From CAYJVP01 sp964373615 (lineage in GTDB: Bacteria; Patescibacteriota; Patescibacteriia; UBA9934; GWF2-40-263): a DNA stretch of 22,702 bases. Every line of letters begins with the position of its first letter. The first letter of the stretch is position 1. Positions 16,059-21,863 of this stretch are shown here, piece by piece. The notes beneath the pieces are model-generated. The model searched no databases. It worked only from the letters and a program-made list of their open reading frames with translations, and was not told the origin of the DNA. The stretch is taken from the NCBI GenBank assembly GCA_964373615.1, contig CAYJVP010000007.1, forward strand, positions 1-22,702. The letters run 5' to 3'. A program made the position numbers and the translations under genes.

Positions 16059-16361
16059 TCAGGCCGGCTGGAAGACTTTGACGTGGCGCGAGAGCTCCCG
16101 GCCTATTTTATCCCCCTGCCGCTCAAGATCGTAACGCGCCTGCAGGTTCAGCCAGAACAGTGGCGAAACCTTGAAATAGCGCCCGAGCCGCAGGGCGGTG
16201 TCGGCCGTGATGGCGCGCTCGCCCTGGACGATCTCGTTGATCCGCCGCGGCGGCACCCCAATGTCGACCGCCAGACGGTACTGGGTGATGCCCAGCGGCT
16301 CAAGAAACTCCTTGAGCAGAATCTCGCCTGGATGAATTGGGTTGAATTTTTGTGTAGGCAT
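16059..16361 (-). CDS. higA: HigA-type antitoxin
   Basis: HigA neutralises the HigB ribonuclease and represses its own operon. The 100-residue product starts MPTQKFNPIHPGEILLKEFL, the classic HigA opening, then has a helix-turn-helix of the XRE/HigA type (ITQYRLAVDIGVPPRRINEIVQGERAIT) and the FKVSPLFWLNLQARYDLE segment. The start at 16361 matches the family and lies 2 nt after the higB stop; longer in-frame starts would overlap higB. A palindromic operator lies in the promoter upstream of higB. trmD follows after 6 nt. Confidence 0.93.
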   Translation of the reverse strand: MPTQKFNPIHPGEILLKEFLEPLGITQYRLAVDIGVPPRRINEIVQGERAITADTALRLGRYFKVSPLFWLNLQARYDLERQGDKIGRELSRHVKVFQPA

Positions 16362-16363
16362 AA

Positions 16364-16645
16364 TTAGTGGTAATCCGCTACCTCGACATCGAAGGCATGG
16401 CCGTGGCGCCAGACGAAACAGATGCGCCATTGTTGATTGATCCTGATGCTATACTGACCCGCACGGTCACCCTTTAACTTCTCCAGGCGGTTTGCCGGCG
16501 GCACGCGCAGGTCATGCAAATCTGTCGCCGCATCGATCATCAAGAGTTTTCGCAGAGCCAGGTGTTGGATGTCCGACGGGAGCCTTCGGGTTGGATTCCG
16601 ACTAAACAGCTGCTCGGTTTCCTTCGTCCCGAAGCTCTGGATCAT
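16364..16645 (-). CDS. higB: HigB-type toxin (RelE superfamily)
   Basis: HigB toxins are ribosome-dependent mRNA endonucleases. The 93-residue protein matches the family closely in its second half: RLEKLKGDRAGQYSIRIN, then QWRICFVW and a terminal DVEVADYH. The length is typical. The toxin-first order (higB then higA) is diagnostic for higBA. The ATG lies 8 nt after the -10 box, so the message is probably leaderless. Confidence 0.94.
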   Translation of the reverse strand: MIQSFGTKETEQLFSRNPTRRLPSDIQHLALRKLLMIDAATDLHDLRVPPANRLEKLKGDRAGQYSIRINQQWRICFVWRHGHAFDVEVADYH

Positions 16646-16653
16646 ACGGTCAA

Positions 16654-16682
16654 ATGATAACGCGTGGCGTTATGATTGTCAA
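16654..16682 (-). promoter_or_regulatory. higBA-trmD promoter with built-in operator
   Basis: On the minus strand, TTGACA (16682-16677) and TATCAT (16659-16654) have a 17-nt spacer. A perfect inverted repeat ATAACGC-GTG-GCGTTAT (16657-16673) fills most of the spacer and overlaps the -10. This is the expected position for a HigA operator blocking RNA polymerase. Confidence 0.82.
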
Positions 16683-16690
16683 GCCGCGGC

Positions 16691-16728
16691 AAAAACCAAA
16701 AAGCCAGCCACGATCATCGTAACCGGCT
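16691..16728 (-). terminator. Duplicated khpA-type terminator upstream of higBA
   Basis: Arms 16702-16712 and 16718-16728 pair over 11 bp on the minus strand, with three G-T wobbles and a 5-nt loop. They are followed by two T-runs (16702-16698 and 16695-16691). Half of the hairpin belongs to the 57-bp duplication. Confidence 0.75.
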
Positions 16729-16774
16729 TTTCGTATTTCGACTAGATCCCGAGGTCGTCGACGGATGCTTCGCT
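16718..16774. repeat. Direct repeat, copy 1 (khpA 3' end plus half terminator)
   Basis: These 57 bases are identical to 17707-17763, in the same orientation, 989 bp away. They encode (leftward) the last residues SEASVDDLGI of KhpA, the stop, and one arm of the terminator. The copy is cut off from any khpA start, so it is a non-coding remnant. Confidence 0.93.
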
Positions 16775-16794
16775 TGAAGCAAACTGGAGGTATA

Positions 16795-16838
16795 CCAAAA
16801 TGAAAAGGCTCTCGAACAGACGAAGCTGTCCGAGAGCC
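16795..16838 (-). terminator. Terminator of the 16916 gene
   Basis: A 13-bp stem (16826-16838 with 16807-16819, one wobble) with a 6-nt loop is followed on the minus strand by TTTTCATTTT. It lies about 80 nt after the stop codon. Confidence 0.82.
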
Positions 16839-16856
16839 GAGGGCCGAGGGCTTGCC

Positions 16857-16882
16857 CCGCACCGAGCTTCGCTCTGGTGCGG
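16857..16882. repeat. Strong hairpin in the 3' UTR of the 16916 gene
   Basis: CCGCACC (16857-16863) pairs with GGTGCGG (16876-16882), and inside it GAGC (16864-16867) pairs with GCTC (16871-16874), with a single bulged base. It sits between the stop codon and the terminator and could protect or process the mRNA 3' end. Confidence 0.6.
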
Positions 16883-16915
16883 AGCTCGAGTGCCGAAGAC
16901 GAAGGGCCGAGCGCC

Positions 16916-17512
16916 CTAGGACCCGACGAGTTCCACCCCCAGGACGAACGCGCCGACGAAGTCGAAGGCATCGTCATCGTCGACCCAGTCGTTGCAGTGC
17001 AGCACGCCGTCGACGTCCCAGCGCAGGCAGAGACGGCCGCCGTCCGCGCTGCAGGTATCGGTGCGCACCACGTAGACGTCGAGCGGGACGCACTCGCCGG
17101 TGGCCTTGTGGTGGGCCAGGATGAGGCCCGCGACCAGGGCGACCCTGCCATACCTGCTCATGTGGTGGGCAGGGAGCTTGAGCTCGGTTCGCTTCGCGGC
17201 GAGCAAAGCGATCTGCTGATCCTCGGTCTTCGAGGTGCTGCCCTCGAGGAGGCGTGGAACCCAGAAGACGATCGAGTCGGCGGTCGGGTCGTCAGGGAAG
17301 CTCCAGTCCTGGAGGTAGGCGAACCCGTCGTGACAGGGCCCGGCCATCGGGGCGTGGGTCTTGAGCGTGAAGCCGGCCCTCACGCGATAGGCGACCGGGG
17401 CGGTCGCGGGGACGCCGTGCTCGAGGGCGAGCTGGCGGTACCTGTCGAGCGTTGCCTGGTGCCTCGCTGGCACCTCGGCGTCGGCGATCGGGGTGAAAAA
17501 TCCGTTGGACAT
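16916..17512 (-). CDS. Unknown single-gene insert flanked by khpA 3' ends
   Basis: I recognise no family for this 198-residue protein. It is rich in Asp, Ala, Val and His, has no signal peptide, and could be alpha/beta. Visible features are a DDPTADSIVFWVPRLLEG segment, two Cys in the C-terminal half (CSADGGRLCLRWD) and an acidic DWVDDDDAFD cluster that could bind a metal. The AGGAG SD (17522-17518) is 5 nt before the ATG. It has its own promoter, a structured leader, a 3' hairpin and a terminator, so it is autonomous. It is GC-rich like the other SD-led accessory genes and lies between the two 57-bp repeats. Confidence 0.7.
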   Translation of the reverse strand: MSNGFFTPIADAEVPARHQATLDRYRQLALEHGVPATAPVAYRVRAGFTLKTHAPMAGPCHDGFAYLQDWSFPDDPTADSIVFWVPRLLEGSTSKTEDQQIALLAAKRTELKLPAHHMSRYGRVALVAGLILAHHKATGECVPLDVYVVRTDTCSADGGRLCLRWDVDGVLHCNDWVDDDDAFDFVGAFVLGVELVGS

Positions 17513-17517
17513 GACAA

Positions 17518-17658
17518 CTCCTGTGTTTGACCGGGGCCTATTCCCAGCCTTCTTTCAGGCTTGAGACAGAGCTCAAGACTCAAAGAAAGCAGCGAATGCA
17601 AGCAAAATTTCGGATCTTCAGAAGGCAATAATACACCACGAAATTGGCTGCTTGTCAA
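17518..17658 (-). promoter_or_regulatory. Promoter and structured leader of the 16916 gene
   Basis: On the minus strand, TTGACA (17658-17653) and TGTATT (17635-17630) have a 17-nt spacer, giving a leader of about 110 nt before the ATG at 17512. In it are two hairpins, CTTGAG/CTCAAG (17577-17560) and AGCCT/AGGCT (17561-17546), which share bases 17560-17561 and so cannot both form completely. The SD is AGGAG (17522-17518). Confidence 0.6.
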
Positions 17659-17686
17659 TGTTGGCGCCGTGGCACCGTGACCAGAC

Positions 17687-17715
17687 AAAAAAACCGGTCA
17701 CGTTTCCGTAACCGG
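17687..17715 (-). terminator. Intrinsic terminator of khpA
   Basis: On the minus strand CCGGTTACG-GAAA-CGTGACCGG (17715-17694) forms a 9-bp stem with one wobble and a GAAA tetraloop, followed by seven Ts. Confidence 0.88.
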
Positions 17716-17763
17716 CTTTTCGTATTTCGACTAGATCCCGAGGTCGTCGACGGATGCTTCGCT
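17707..17763. repeat. Direct repeat, copy 2 (genuine khpA 3' end)
   Basis: Identical to 16718-16774. The repeat starts at the first stem base after the terminator loop, in this copy and in the other. Confidence 0.93.
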
Positions 17764-18063
17764 CGCGTCCGAGGAAGGAGCTCCCCCTTCGGACGGGCCG
17801 CGGAAGCGGCGAGAGCCCTCTGGCTCGTAGATCTTCAGGTTGACGCGAGCATTTTCTTTTGCCCCGACAATCTTCAGAAGCGTGCGCAAAGCGCGTGCCG
17901 TCTGGCCTTGGCGACCGATGACGTAGCCCATGTCCTCCGGATTGATGTGGAGGGTGATGAGCACGCCACGCTCGTCGACCGTGCGTTCGCTGCGGACGTC
18001 ATCCGGATGGTTGACGATCTGCCGAACCACGTATTCGACGAACTCCTGGTCTTTCTCTGCCAT
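17731..18063 (-). CDS. khpA: KH-domain RNA-binding protein KhpA
   Basis: KhpA (YlqC) is a small single-KH RNA-binding protein that in many bacteria pairs with KhpB/Jag. It is usually encoded between rpsP and rimM. The 110-residue product opens DQEFVEYVVRQIVNHPDDV, and the KH motif is GYVIGRQGQTARALRTLL with the GRQG loop. After the domain (about 80 residues) comes a tail rich in Gly, Ser and Glu, ending SEASVDDLGI. An in-frame TGA just upstream of the ATG fixes the start at 18063. There is no SD; the leader of about 75-80 nt contains inverted sequence. A strong terminator follows. Confidence 0.93.
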   Translation of the reverse strand: MAEKDQEFVEYVVRQIVNHPDDVRSERTVDERGVLITLHINPEDMGYVIGRQGQTARALRTLLKIVGAKENARVNLKIYEPEGSRRFRGPSEGGAPSSDASEASVDDLGI

Positions 18064-18146
18064 ACCAACAGGTCATTCATTACGTACAATTTCCGTTAGT
18101 CTGCCGCCTGCCGACCTATATCAGACAAGCCTCACTAACAAGGGAG

Positions 18147-18175
18147 ATGGTAGCATACGGAGTGCTGCTTGTCAA
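18147..18175 (-). promoter_or_regulatory. khpA promoter
   Basis: On the minus strand, TTGACA (18175-18170) and TACCAT (18152-18147) have a 17-nt spacer. The following leader contains GTCTG...CAGAC and GTTAG...CTAAC complementary segments that could fold. The first 12 bases (TTGACAAGCAGC) are the same as in the promoter of the 16916 gene. Confidence 0.75.
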
Positions 18176-18197
18176 TCGCTAAATCTTCGGGCTCAAT
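18169..18197 (+). promoter_or_regulatory. Possible leaderless-type promoter of the zincin gene, divergent from khpA
   Basis: TTGTCA (18169-18174) overlaps the khpA -35 on the other strand. CTCAAT (18192-18197) with a 17-nt spacer is a poor -10, but it leaves 9 nt to the ATG, matching the pattern of the other leaderless-type genes. Confidence 0.4.
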
Positions 18198-18206
18198 GAA
18201 AATACT

Positions 18207-18569
18207 ATGCAACGCAAACGGTTCGAAATGTTGGTGGCCGAAGCGGTCGATGCCCTTCCAAAAGAAGTCGTGGAAAGACTTGATAACGTCGCTGTTTGTG
18301 TGGAAGCGGACTCGGAAGAGGGGGATCGGCTCGGAGAGTTCATCGGTATTGCTCAAACCGAACGGCTGGAATATACCGGCGTCCTTCCGGATCGTATTGT
18401 GTTGTATCAAGTCGCGATCGAGGACGAGTGCGGCGCTGAGAACGAGAAGGCGATCCGAGAGGAAATTCGCCGCACGCTCTGGCACGAGATCGCGCATCAC
18501 TTTGGGTGGGAAGAGGATGATCTGCATCAGGCCGAGGTTCGGCGAGGATGGCAGGATACCGACTCCTGA
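18207..18569 (+). CDS. Minimal zincin-like metallopeptidase
   Basis: The 120-residue protein carries HEIAHHFGWEED (93-104), which fits HExxHxxGxxxxD. This is the signature of the small zincin-like metallopeptidase family found in many bacteria, usually listed as a metallopeptidase family protein of unknown substrate. Two His and a downstream acidic residue bind zinc, and Glu94 would be the general base. The preceding helix (AIREEIRRTLW) is typical of the fold. The length is normal. No SD is present. The start at 18207 is the first ATG after the possible promoter. Confidence 0.85.
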   Translation: MQRKRFEMLVAEAVDALPKEVVERLDNVAVCVEADSEEGDRLGEFIGIAQTERLEYTGVLPDRIVLYQVAIEDECGAENEKAIREEIRRTLWHEIAHHFGWEEDDLHQAEVRRGWQDTDS

Positions 18570-18588
18570 AGACGTCAGCAATTCGAAC

Positions 18589-18620
18589 TTGACAACTTTT
18601 TACTATGTGGTAAATAGTAT
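18589..18620 (+). promoter_or_regulatory. PadR operon promoter and candidate operator
   Basis: TTGACA (18589-18594) is clear; the -10 is ambiguous (TAAATA at 16 nt or TAGTAT at 20 nt). The inverted repeat TACTAT-N7-ATAGTA (18601-18619) covers the spacer and -10 area, a suitable site for autoregulation by the PadR protein encoded just downstream. Confidence 0.55.
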
Positions 18621-18648
18621 GTAGCAACAAGTAATAGCCTTACCCTCT

Positions 18649-18984
18649 ATGCAATTCTCCAAAGAACTCCTCAAAGGCGCGGCTGAGCTCATCGTCCTCA
18701 AAGTCCTCAAAGACCACGGCGAGGCCTACGGCTACCAGCTTATCCAGGTCATTTCCACCCACAGCGGACATATCTTTGAGCTCCAGGAAGGCACGCTCTA
18801 CCCCCTCCTCTACCGGCTAGAGGCTAATGGTTATGTCTCGAGCCGCAAAAAGACGGCCCCGAGCGGCAAAGAGCGCCGGTATTATTCGCTCACCAGATCA
18901 GGTGAGAAGCTCTTGGCCAGCCGTTCAGTCGAAGTGCTGGCCTTTATGCGCGGCATGAAGCGCGTTCTGCATTTGGCGGTATGA
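18649..18984 (+). CDS. PadR-family transcriptional regulator
   Basis: PadR regulators are small winged-helix repressors, often controlling adjacent membrane or export genes. The 111-residue product has the family layout: LLKGAAELIVLKVLKDHGEAYGYQL, the recognition stretch ELQEGTLYPLLYRLEANGYV and the wing region around ERRYYSLTRSGEKLL. It is of the short, single-domain kind. Its stop overlaps the next start as ATGA, so it is coupled to the membrane protein gene. An inverted repeat in the promoter suggests autorepression. There is no SD. Confidence 0.92.
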   Translation: MQFSKELLKGAAELIVLKVLKDHGEAYGYQLIQVISTHSGHIFELQEGTLYPLLYRLEANGYVSSRKKTAPSGKERRYYSLTRSGEKLLASRSVEVLAFMRGMKRVLHLAV

Positions 18985-20642
18985 GTCTGTCCCGACGTGA
19001 ATTCTTCGCCGCTGTTTCAGACGGCCTCATCGAGAGCGAGTACACCGCGCGGCTTCTTGATGAACTCGAGGACCATCTTGAGGACGCCGCCGCGGTTCGT
19101 CTGCTCTCCGGAAACAACGAACAAGACGCACTGATTCGATCTCTTGAAGACCTCGGCGACCCCAACCAAATAAAACACGAATTCAACATCGTTATGAAAT
19201 TCAAAGACAAACACCAAATCTATCTCGAGGCGCTCTTTGTGGCTGTTCTTTCTCTGCCCTGGTATTTACTGGCCTTTTTCTGGACCTTGCTGCTGAGCGC
19301 TAGGGTCCGTGAGGCGCCCCTTGAGATTTGGCCGGCCTTCAGCTTGTACGCCGGCTGGCTGGCCGTACTCATCATCCTGTATTCGGGAACGATGCAAAAA
19401 TTGGTGCGGTTCGTCGAGGATCGCCAAACCATGTGGCAGTTGACGGCCATTCTCATTGGCCTGCCCCTTGCCATCTTCATGATCGCGGCCTCAAATTTCT
19501 TGAGCCAAGTCGCCCATGAAATACCCTCTCCAGACATCGCGACATTCTCCTCGCTAGGACCCTGGGTGCTCTCCTTCATCTTTCTCTATGGCCTAGCCTG
19601 TGTCCTGGGCACTTTCCACTTTGGAAAAAAGTGGATGGTCAAGACGGCTGCTGCCGGACCGCAGAAGACGCGTTCGAGGCGAATGAGACTGATCGCGGGT
19701 TTCTTGGGCGCTATGGCGCTCTGCTACATTGCCTTCACAACTGTCGCCAGCTGGCTGATCGTGCGTGGCGACTTGCCCGTGCTCACAGAGAACGTTCTGT
19801 CAGCCCTGAGTGTGCCCCGCGTCGGTTTGGAGCTGGGCTTTCTGTTCCTTATTTCTGGTGTCCTGCGCGCCGAAGAGGGCAACGTGCTGGCCATCTGGAC
19901 TTTCGGCCTGCTGGCACTGGCTCTCACCATCTATTGCGCCGCGGCCCTGGTCGCATACTTCCGCAAGCGCCAGGCCGCCTCGCCCGAGGCCTTTCCTTGG
20001 CTCAAGACAGTTGTGCTGTTCTACGCCCTGAACCTCCTGTTCCTTGGGACGACAGCGCATCCGAACGTAGTCTGGCATGTGCCGGTCAGGGAAGTTTCGG
20101 CGCGCCTCGAACAGCAGTGGTTCGGGCCGTTCTACCGTTTCAACCGCTCGCTGGACATCTTCACCTTTGACATGGCCTACGAGATCTTTTCCGAGTCGGA
20201 CGGACTCAAGATCCAGCTTGAATCGGCTGAAACGCGATTCGTTCTCGCCGACATCGAGGCGGTTGACAATTTCACATTTCAGAAAGAAACCAACAAACTC
20301 TCCTACTGGCACAGCTTCGAAAAACTGCCTGATAATCTTGTCTGCGCACCGCCGGCCGCGGATCCAGAGTTTGACATCGTTGGAACAGTGTCAATCATCC
20401 CGCCGCCTAATGCAGAGCTCGCTATCCCGTCAGAGGAAATCTCTGTCATGCCTGAAGACGAGCGCCGGGACTGCGTCTCGGTGAGTTATGACGGCCAGCT
20501 CATCTACACCATGGAGCGACCATATCTCTTGAAGTCAGCCAAGGCGAGTCCGGACGGCCGGTTCCTGCTCCTCATCCTCTCGCCTCAGCCCATTGGCTCT
20601 GATTTTGTCTACCTTGTTGACCTGCGGCCGTCCAGCCCTTGA
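18981..20642 (+). CDS. Polytopic membrane protein with HAAS-like N-terminus
   Basis: The 553-residue protein begins with a cytosolic helical domain (1-70; SRREFFAAVSDGL...LLDELEDHLEDA) resembling the HAAS/permease-associated domain that typically follows PadR genes. About seven or eight hydrophobic helices follow (near 83-107, 116-136, 152-172, 190-212, 236-262, 281-296, 302-326 and 341-357). Residues about 360-553 form a soluble domain with beta-strand/turn patterns (SYDGQLIYTM; SPDGRFLLLILS) reminiscent of a propeller fragment. Its transport or sensing role is unknown. Coupling to PadR by ATGA suggests a stress- or ligand-responsive envelope function. Confidence 0.8.
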   Translation: MSLSRREFFAAVSDGLIESEYTARLLDELEDHLEDAAAVRLLSGNNEQDALIRSLEDLGDPNQIKHEFNIVMKFKDKHQIYLEALFVAVLSLPWYLLAFFWTLLLSARVREAPLEIWPAFSLYAGWLAVLIILYSGTMQKLVRFVEDRQTMWQLTAILIGLPLAIFMIAASNFLSQVAHEIPSPDIATFSSLGPWVLSFIFLYGLACVLGTFHFGKKWMVKTAAAGPQKTRSRRMRLIAGFLGAMALCYIAFTTVASWLIVRGDLPVLTENVLSALSVPRVGLELGFLFLISGVLRAEEGNVLAIWTFGLLALALTIYCAAALVAYFRKRQAASPEAFPWLKTVVLFYALNLLFLGTTAHPNVVWHVPVREVSARLEQQWFGPFYRFNRSLDIFTFDMAYEIFSESDGLKIQLESAETRFVLADIEAVDNFTFQKETNKLSYWHSFEKLPDNLVCAPPAADPEFDIVGTVSIIPPPNAELAIPSEEISVMPEDERRDCVSVSYDGQLIYTMERPYLLKSAKASPDGRFLLLILSPQPIGSDFVYLVDLRPSSP

Positions 20643-20687
20643 CGGCCGTAAGAGAATGTGGCATAATTCGTTGTCTCCAAGTGGAGG
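20639..20687 (+). promoter_or_regulatory. Promoter and SD of the zinc-ribbon mini-gene
   Basis: TTGACG (20639-20644), overlapping the previous stop codon, and CATAAT (20662-20667) have a 17-nt spacer. A GGAGG SD (20683-20687) lies 6 nt before the ATG. Confidence 0.75.
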
Positions 20688-20693
20688 TCGGCC

Positions 20694-20912
20694 ATGAAGC
20701 GCACCTGCAAGCGCTGCAAGAAGCGGCGCATCAGCGTCTACTCTATGAGGCTCGGGCGCCGCGTGGGCGGTACGAGGCACCACGACCTGTGCGGTCAGTG
20801 CCAGCGCGAGCTCTCCGACAGTCTGCGCGCGCAGGACCTGGCCGCGCGCGAGCGAGCGGAGCGCCCGGCGCCTGTCGAGGACGTCGTAGACTCCGCCCTG
20901 GCCGCCCGCTAA
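20694..20912 (+). CDS. Zinc-ribbon mini-protein, unknown role
   Basis: This 72-residue, very basic protein starts with CKRCKKRR (first CxxC, residues 5-8) and has a second CGQC (33-36). Together these make a four-Cys zinc knuckle. A helical Arg/Ala/Glu-rich tail ends it. It may bind nucleic acid or ribosomes, but no family is evident. Strong promoter and SD signals and high third-position GC support expression. It is the fourth SD-led, self-contained accessory unit in the window. Confidence 0.75.
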   Translation: MKRTCKRCKKRRISVYSMRLGRRVGGTRHHDLCGQCQRELSDSLRAQDLAARERAERPAPVEDVVDSALAAR

Positions 20913-20938
20913 CCCGGCAGGCGCCACCAACCCCTCCC

Positions 20939-20999
20939 CCGTCCTGAGCTTGCCTGCCCTGCCGAAACGCGGTGTAGGCGGGTCGAAGGACGGATTTTC
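20939..20999 (+). terminator. Probable terminator of the zinc-ribbon gene
   Basis: CCGTCC (20939-20944) pairs with GGACGG (20988-20993), with partly complementary inner bases, followed by ATTTTCT and more pyrimidines. The loop is long. The GTCCTGAGC...CGAAGGAC pattern also resembles a common intergenic repeat type. Confidence 0.5.
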
Positions 21000-21048
21000 T
21001 TCTTTCTTAAGCCAAAATTCACTGTCCCCAACCACTCCACACCTCCCC

Positions 21049-21077
21049 TTGACACTCTTTCAGGTCTCCTATAAAAT
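21049..21077 (+). promoter_or_regulatory. 16S rRNA promoter
   Basis: TTGACA (21049-21054) and TAAAAT (21072-21077) have a 17-nt spacer. The predicted start is near 21084, giving a leader of about 285 nt before mature 16S. Confidence 0.82.
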
Positions 21078-21083
21078 AGCGCC

Positions 21084-21369
21084 ACATTCGTACAAGCTCG
21101 TTTCGGCAAAAAAACTCATTTGCGAGAATGAGTTTTCGTTTGCTGGTGGCTCGTACGAAGGCGGTCCTTCACAATTGAAGACCAATCAAGCAAGCAAATA
21201 CAATTGCTCAATTGTGTGATTGCAACGTCTATTCAAAGAGAACGAAAGTTCTCCCAAACCCGCCGTCGCTCCTTGCGGAGCTATGGCGGGCAAACAATAA
21301 CGAGCCAAAAACTCGTGAAGACAGAGTTCTGTTCTTCATCCGGCTCTGCCGGACTTCAAAACAGAGCAT
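21084..21369 (+). other. rRNA leader with processing-type hairpins
   Basis: No gene is visible. A perfect 10-bp hairpin AAAACTCATT-TGCGAG-AATGAGTTTT lies at 21111-21136, and CACAATTGA (21170-21178) can pair with TCAATTGTG (21208-21216). Near the 16S start TCTGTT/AACAGA encloses CCGG-CTCTG-CCGG. These may serve antitermination or RNase processing; part of the last pairing would normally involve sequence after 16S, outside this window. Confidence 0.55.
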
Positions 21370-21375
21370 TCTTCT

Positions 21376-21415
<40 letters not shown>

Positions 21416-21683
21416 TCTAAGGCATGCAAGTCGAACGAACCCAACGCGATTACATCAAAGTGGGTAAGTGGCAAACGGGAGCGTAACACCTTGGTAACGT
21501 ACCTCGAAGTCGTGAACAACCCTTGGAAACGAGGGCTAATACACGATGGACAAGGGGGGCCGAAAGGCATTCCCTTGTAAAGCTCCGGCGCTTCGAGAGC
21601 GGCCTAGGTCCTATCAGCTAGTTGGTGAGGTAATGGCTCACCAAGGCTCTGACGGGTAGCGGGTGTGAGAGCACGACCCGCCT

Positions 21684-21729
<46 letters not shown>

Positions 21730-21863
21730 AAGAATCTTCCTCAATGCGCGAAAGCGTGAAGGAGCGACGCCGCGTGTCGGATGAAGGCCTTCGGGTCGTA
21801 AACGACTTTTATCAGGGACGAACAAATGACGGTACCTGAAGAATAAGTGGTTGCTAACTCTGT

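Noticed and set aside
21111..21136. Rho-independent terminator in front of 16S
   Set aside because: The hairpin has A and T flanks, but it lies downstream of the only rRNA promoter, where termination would shut off rRNA. A processing or antitermination role is more plausible.
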